Assembly (NCBI GenBank): GCA_003223595.1
Contig: QHVR01000338.1
Span: forward strand, 1 to 8,935
DNA: 8,935 nucleotides
Source of the DNA: Acidobacteriota bacterium
GTDB lineage: Bacteria > Acidobacteriota > Terriglobia > Terriglobales > Acidobacteriaceae
Direction: 5' to 3'
Positions 4,957-8,935 of this stretch are shown here, in pieces (the first letter of the stretch is position 1; each line of letters begins with the position of its first letter). Made by a program: the position numbers and the translations under genes. Under the pieces are notes generated by a model, which saw only the letters and a list, made by a program, of their open reading frames with translations, searched no databases and had not been told where the DNA came from.

Positions 4957-6518
4957 TGCCTATGTCTGATTCCCCAATACGTCCACGGAGTCCGGTAGAC
5001 CTAGACGTCAAATCCGGATCGCCGACTGAAGTGGAACTGGCTTTGCTGCAAGCGCAAACGCGGCGCCATTTCTTTCGCAATCTCGGCGCAGGTCTGGGTA
5101 CGGTCTTTCTAGGAACGCTCGCGTCGAAGCTTGTGCCGTTCGCGAACGCGGCGGGAGCGGAAACCGCTGCGCTCGATTTCAGTCGCGATCCCAGAACTCC
5201 ACTTTCTCCTCTTCCGCCGCAGTTTCCGGCGAAGGCGCGCCGAGTGATTTACCTGCATATGGCGGGGGCGCCCAGCCAGTTGGAGTTGTTTGAACATAAA
5301 CCCGAATTAAAGAGATTTGATGGGCAGGATTGTCCTGCTTCGTTGCTCGCCGGAAAAAGGTTCGCCTTCATCAGCGGTGTTCCGAAGCTCCTCGGATCGC
5401 AATACCCCTTTCATCAAACGGGACAAAGCGGTCAGTGGATCTCGGACCGTCTGCCACACATCGAGAAACAGCTTGACGATATCTGTTTCATCAAGTCCAT
5501 GCGCACGGACCAGTTCAATCATGCTCCAGCACAATTGCTGGTCCAAACGGGGAATCCGCGACTCGGATACGCGTCGTTCGGGTCGTGGTTGGTGTATGGT
5601 CTAGGCACTGAGAATCAGAATCTGCCAGGCTTTATCGTGTTGCTTTCCGGTGGCAAGACGCCCGATGGCGGAAAGCAGTTGTGGAGTTCTGGCTTCCTTC
5701 CCAGCGTGTACCAGGGAGTGCAGTGCCGCTCCCACGGTGAGCCTGTGCTCTACCTCGACAATCCTCAACGGGTAAGCCGGGCATTGCGCCGGAGCATGCT
5801 TGACACCATTGATGACATTAATCAGCAGACATACGCCGCATTCGGAAATCCGGAGACGGTGACGCGCATCGCGCAATACGAGATGGCGTTTCGGATGCAG
5901 ATGGACGCAACCGACGCGATGGACATTCGCAAAGAGCCTGATTGGGTGCACGCCCAGTATGGCTCGAAACCAGGCGAGGCCAGTTTCGCCAACAACTGCC
6001 TGGTAGCGCGCCGTCTGGCAGAGCGCGGAGTTCGATTCATTCAGCTTTACCATTGGGGATGGGATTCGCATGGAGCGGACGCCAAAGAAGCGTTAAACAT
6101 CGGTTTCAACGATCGTTGCCGCGAAGTCGATCAACCGACAGCAGCACTGCTGGCCGATCTCAGCTCGCGTGGTTTGCTGGAAGATACTCTGGTGGTGTGG
6201 GGTGGAGAGTTCGGCCGCACGCCCATGCGAGAAAATCGCGGCGGGCAGGTAATGAAGTATGTAGGCCGCGACCACAATCCGGGCGCCTTCACGATATGGC
6301 TAGCCGGCGGTGGAGTAAGATCCGGAATCACTTATGGAGAGACCGACGATATGGGATATGAAATCGTCAAAGATCCGGTGGAGATTCGCGACCTCCATGC
6401 AACACTGCTTCATCTGCTCGGATTCGATCATCACAAGTTGAACTTCAGATTTCAAGGTTTGGAACAGAAGCTGACAAGTGTGAAGCCGGCACGGGTGGTG
6501 GCTGAGATTCTCGCATGA
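4956..6518 (+). CDS. DUF1501 protein with twin-arginine signal
   Basis: The 520-residue product belongs to DUF1501, in the alkaline-phosphatase/sulfatase-like superfamily. A Tat motif TRRHFFRN (residues 35-42) precedes the hydrophobic stretch NLGAGLGTVFLGTLASKLV. Folded export, perhaps with a bound metal, is therefore expected. Family landmarks appear in order: YLHMAGAPSQLELFEHKPEL soon after the signal, HWGWDSHG (366-373), VVWGGEFGRTP with Glu418, GRDHNP with Asp439 and His440, and the C-terminal RDLHATLLHLLGFDH. The Asp, Glu and His residues sit where metal ligands lie in this fold; that assignment is inferred. There is no CxxCH. The 35-residue lead before the Arg pair is long for a Tat signal but common in this family. 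Initiation at ATG 4956 overlaps the previous stop; an in-frame ATG at 4962 is an alternative, and AGG at 4950-4952 could serve either. The gene's end overlaps the next start by 4 nt. DUF1501 and PSCyt/PSD1 genes are regular neighbours, suggesting they act together; the substrate is unknown. Confidence 0.9.
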   Translation: MPMSDSPIRPRSPVDLDVKSGSPTEVELALLQAQTRRHFFRNLGAGLGTVFLGTLASKLVPFANAAGAETAALDFSRDPRTPLSPLPPQFPAKARRVIYLHMAGAPSQLELFEHKPELKRFDGQDCPASLLAGKRFAFISGVPKLLGSQYPFHQTGQSGQWISDRLPHIEKQLDDICFIKSMRTDQFNHAPAQLLVQTGNPRLGYASFGSWLVYGLGTENQNLPGFIVLLSGGKTPDGGKQLWSSGFLPSVYQGVQCRSHGEPVLYLDNPQRVSRALRRSMLDTIDDINQQTYAAFGNPETVTRIAQYEMAFRMQMDATDAMDIRKEPDWVHAQYGSKPGEASFANNCLVARRLAERGVRFIQLYHWGWDSHGADAKEALNIGFNDRCREVDQPTAALLADLSSRGLLEDTLVVWGGEFGRTPMRENRGGQVMKYVGRDHNPGAFTIWLAGGGVRSGITYGETDDMGYEIVKDPVEIRDLHATLLHLLGFDHHKLNFRFQGLEQKLTSVKPARVVAEILA

Positions 6519-8011
6519 CTGTTCCCACTCGAATTCCTGATGCTAGTGAGCCCTCCATGACAGCATCGAACCGGGGCGCGGTTCTCAGCACAGCTCGCCT
6601 CGGATTCGCGATGCTGGCTCCCGTGCTGGTTGTGGTGATGTTGGTCGCATTTGTTCCACCGGACGGAAATGAGCGTGCGGACTGGTTCCAGTTCATCGGA
6701 CGTTTCCATCCATTGTTGGTTCATTTTCCTATCGCATTTTTCCTGTTAGTACCGATTCTGGAAGTTGCCGGGCGCAGCGCTCGTTTCGCGTATTTGCGTC
6801 TTTCAGTAAGTTTCGTTCTTGCGTTGGCCACGGTCGGGGCCACTGCAGCAGCGATTCTGGGATGGTGTCTGGGACGCAGCGGAGGCTATTCCGGGAGGCT
6901 GATCACCCAGCACATGTGGGGCGGAGTTGTGCTGTGCCTTGTCTGTTGGGGCTGCTGGCTGCTGGGCACGCGGTTGCGCTCACTCGGCTTGGCCTACGCA
7001 ATTGCATTGGCGCTGGGAGCGGGACTCGTTGCATGGACCGGTTACCGAGGGGCTCAATTGTCGCTTGGATCGAATCATCTCACCGAAGAAATGCCCAGGG
7101 GTCTGCGCACTCTGCTTGGAGTAAGGGACAATCGCGATGCATCAGCCTCGCTCCCCGATCCCACCACTTTTTACGGAGCTCGAATTCAACCCATTTTCAG
7201 TGCACGCTGTATCAGCTGTCATGGCGCGGAAAAACACAAAGGCGATCTTCGGCTCGACAGCTACCGAGGTTTAATGGGAGGTGGGAAAGATGGGCCGGTA
7301 ATTCAGATTGGGAGCATTCAAGGGAGCGATCTCTTTCGCCGAATCACTTTGGCGGCCGGTCACGACGATTTTATGCCGAGGGGAAAGTCGCCGTTGGCTG
7401 CGGACGAGGTAAAGACAATCGAGCTATGGATTGGAGCGGGTGCCTCGGACACACTTGCTGCTAATGCCATCAAAAATGCACCGTCAGCTTCTATCGCGCC
7501 CGCCGAAGTGAAATTTGAAGAAATCGACCCGGCCGCAGTGGCTAAGCTGCGTGCCACGATTGCACCGGCGGTTGCACAGTTGCAAAAGCAATTCCCCAAC
7601 ATATTGGATTATGACTCACGAGGGTCGGCCGATTTGCGACTGAATGCTTCAATCCTCGGAGGTAAGTTTGGCGACCGGGAACTCGAGGCGTTTGATCTAG
7701 TCTCCGAGCACATCGTCGTCGCTGACTTGTCGCGCACGGCTATTACCGACCAGTCGGCGGTTGCTATCGCCGCTATGAAGCGCTTGCACGTGCTACGACT
7801 CATGGACACGCACCTTACAGACAGCACCTTCTTACGGCTCCATACCCTTAATGAACTCGAGTCGCTGAACGTCTACGGCACTCCTGTGACACCGGCAGTG
7901 CTGCCTACGATCGCCAAGCTTCCGAAGCTCTCCCACTTTTATGCGGGCCAGACAGGAATCGTCCCAGGGAAAGCCCTACCAGAAAACTTGGTCAGTAAAG
8001 TTGTTTTCTGA
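6515..8011 (+). CDS. Membrane protein with c-type cytochrome (PSCyt1) domain and leucine-rich repeats
   Basis: The 498-residue product has three parts. The membrane part has about five helices (near 28-48, 66-84, 95-117, 134-152 and 156-174) and the motif GRFHPLLVHFPIAF (62-75), as in DUF2231-like modules of planctomycete and acidobacterial cytochromes. Its His65 and His70 are conserved-looking, and haem ligation by them is speculative. A PSCyt1 domain (about 218-315) follows, with haem motif CISCH (232-236) and a likely axial Met287 in DDFMPRG. After a helical linker come three clear 24-residue leucine-rich repeats (399-422, 423-446, 447-470) and a partial fourth. Each has an L-x-L-x-x-T-x-(I/L/V)-T core, as in a short binding surface. 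The start at 6515 overlaps the DUF1501 stop as ATGA, which indicates translational coupling; ATG at 6557 is an alternative with no better ribosome site. It is the last gene of the operon. It probably supplies the membrane anchor and an electron-transfer domain to the exported partners. Confidence 0.85.
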   Translation: MTVPTRIPDASEPSMTASNRGAVLSTARLGFAMLAPVLVVVMLVAFVPPDGNERADWFQFIGRFHPLLVHFPIAFFLLVPILEVAGRSARFAYLRLSVSFVLALATVGATAAAILGWCLGRSGGYSGRLITQHMWGGVVLCLVCWGCWLLGTRLRSLGLAYAIALALGAGLVAWTGYRGAQLSLGSNHLTEEMPRGLRTLLGVRDNRDASASLPDPTTFYGARIQPIFSARCISCHGAEKHKGDLRLDSYRGLMGGGKDGPVIQIGSIQGSDLFRRITLAAGHDDFMPRGKSPLAADEVKTIELWIGAGASDTLAANAIKNAPSASIAPAEVKFEEIDPAAVAKLRATIAPAVAQLQKQFPNILDYDSRGSADLRLNASILGGKFGDRELEAFDLVSEHIVVADLSRTAITDQSAVAIAAMKRLHVLRLMDTHLTDSTFLRLHTLNELESLNVYGTPVTPAVLPTIAKLPKLSHFYAGQTGIVPGKALPENLVSKVVF

Positions 8012-8058
8012 TTCATGGCGCCGAGAACCCACCCCTAAATTAAACAAATGTCGTGCGG
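8012..8058. other. Short gap between convergent genes
   Basis: Forty-seven bases separate the stop of the membrane cytochrome gene from the stop of the NHL gene. I see no hairpin followed by a T run on either strand, so termination here is either factor-dependent or lies inside the facing genes. Confidence 0.5.
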
Positions 8059-8935
8059 CTAAGTCCGGCGGAGAAGCGTGAGTCGCCCGATCGGAAGCCA
8101 CTCGGCCAGCAGAATGTCGCCATTGTGGAGGAAGATGGCATCGTGCGGCGTGATAAACTTCCCGGCCGTAAACTGTGACCGTGACTGACTGCGTCGGGAG
8201 CCCACGTCGCCGTTTTCCGCTTTACCGTCTCCCAGTTGCGCCACTACCTTGAATTCACGATCGAGGATGCAAACCTGACTGTCTAGATCGGGACACACCA
8301 TCTTTTCGCCCTGGGTATGGAAATTACAGGGCATGCGTACGTGCTCCTCGTCTTTGAGGGTCTTCAGGTGCGTACCGTCGAGCGTGAAAGTCTGGATTCT
8401 TCTGTTTCCGCGGTCGGCCACGGTTAGGATCGGCGTTTTTCCTCGGTCGTCGACCCAAAGGCCGTGCGGAGTCTGGAACTCTCCGTCACCCTGTCCTCGC
8501 TTGCCGACCTCACCTATGAATTTCCCGTCCAGAGAATAGCGCAATATGTGACTCGAGCCGTAACCGTCGCCCACGTAAAAGTCACCATTCGGAGCAAAAG
8601 CAACATTGGTAGGCACGAAGTCAATCGGCCGCTCGCTATAGCTCGCGTCTTCCCGCGGATAACCATGAATCCAGATTTCTTCCCCGGTAAGGGTGGTTTT
8701 CACGACTCGGCATCGATTGATATCGCAATGGTACAAAAACTCTGCTTTGCCTTCGCGCCGCAGCTTCAGTCCATGGGCTCCTCCCCGAAAGCCCTCACCG
8801 AAAGCACGGATGAACTGGCCTCTTACATCGAAGACAACAATCGCCTCGCCGCGCATGCTTGACTTATGGACCGTATGCCCGACGTAAATGTTGCCTTGCT
8901 CATCTTGGCAAAGCCCATGTGTGTCTCCCCATACC
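8059..8935 (-). CDS. NHL-repeat six-bladed beta-propeller protein, 5' end outside window
   Basis: The minus-strand frame stays open from TAG at 8059-8061 to the right edge, giving 291 visible residues. It reads through the ATG at 8856: the 26 residues before it (VWGDTHGLCQDEQGNIYVGH and on) are a good NHL blade, so the true start lies beyond the window. Six blade-like units are visible. Their core signatures are THGLCQDEQGNIYVG, AHGLKLRREGKAEFLY, PTNVAFAPNGDFYVGDGYG, PHGLWVDDRGKTPILTVADRGNRRIQTF, a weaker unit around EKMVCPDLDSQVCIL, and PHDAIFLHNGDILLAEW. This fits a complete six-bladed propeller of the NHL/peptidyl-alpha-hydroxyglycine alpha-amidating-lyase-like type. A Ser/Arg-rich insertion (SRRSQSRSQ) interrupts the region before the last blade. 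Such proteins bind ligands or partners, or act as lyases or lactonases; no catalytic assignment is possible here. It is convergent with the cytochrome operon, so it is not co-transcribed. A secretion signal cannot be judged without the N-terminus. Confidence 0.85.
   Translation of the reverse strand, partial: VWGDTHGLCQDEQGNIYVGHTVHKSSMRGEAIVVFDVRGQFIRAFGEGFRGGAHGLKLRREGKAEFLYHCDINRCRVVKTTLTGEEIWIHGYPREDASYSERPIDFVPTNVAFAPNGDFYVGDGYGSSHILRYSLDGKFIGEVGKRGQGDGEFQTPHGLWVDDRGKTPILTVADRGNRRIQTFTLDGTHLKTLKDEEHVRMPCNFHTQGEKMVCPDLDSQVCILDREFKVVAQLGDGKAENGDVGSRRSQSRSQFTAGKFITPHDAIFLHNGDILLAEWLPIGRLTLLRRT

Noticed and set aside
8059..8856. NHL gene starting at ATG 8856
   Set aside because: The frame continues upstream to the window edge and encodes another NHL blade, so this Met is internal.
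8464..8862. 132-codon + strand frame opposite the NHL gene
   Set aside because: The opposite strand encodes clear NHL blades; this is its shadow.

Overview
The window looks like a chromosomal accessory segment from a bacterium of the Acidobacteriota (Solibacter/Bryobacter-like), or possibly Planctomycetota or Verrucomicrobiota. The reason is the central cluster: a planctomycete-type cytochrome protein (PSCyt1, DUF1549 and DUF1553 domains), a DUF1501 protein with a twin-arginine signal, and a membrane cytochrome with a leucine-rich tail. These families are heavily amplified in those phyla. No ribosomal RNA gene, complete transposon or CRISPR array is visible, so the phylum is an inference from families only.

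Layout. (1) 1-130: the apparent 3' end of a + strand gene cut by the window edge. (2) 131-422: non-coding, with three inverted repeats between convergent genes. (3) 423-1067, minus strand: an NADPH-dependent FMN reductase (flavodoxin fold) interrupted by one in-frame TGA, preceded by a good Shine-Dalgarno and a 14-bp palindrome. (4) 1068-1863: mostly non-coding. It holds a tRNA-Phe(GAA)-like gene on the minus strand whose 5' half is degraded, a second shorter tRNA-like relic about 175 bp away, and short direct repeats. (5) 1864-8011, plus strand: three genes joined by 1-nt and 4-nt overlaps, clearly one operon. (6) 8059-8935, minus strand: a six-bladed NHL beta-propeller protein, convergent with the operon and running off the right edge.

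How the genes may work together. The first operon protein is an N-terminally anchored exported protein with two CxxCH haem motifs. The second is a predicted Tat-exported protein of the alkaline-phosphatase-like superfamily. The third puts another CxxCH cytochrome domain and leucine-rich repeats outside the membrane behind a multi-pass HPLLVHFP-type membrane domain. The stop-start overlaps imply coordinated translation, so an exported or envelope complex that couples electron transfer to an unknown reaction is a reasonable reading. The biochemical function of these families is, to my knowledge, not established.

The most unusual points are the nonsense-interrupted flavin reductase, the asymmetrically decayed tRNA-Phe with a nearby second relic (a possible old integration site), and the cytochrome-LRR fusion inside the coupled operon.
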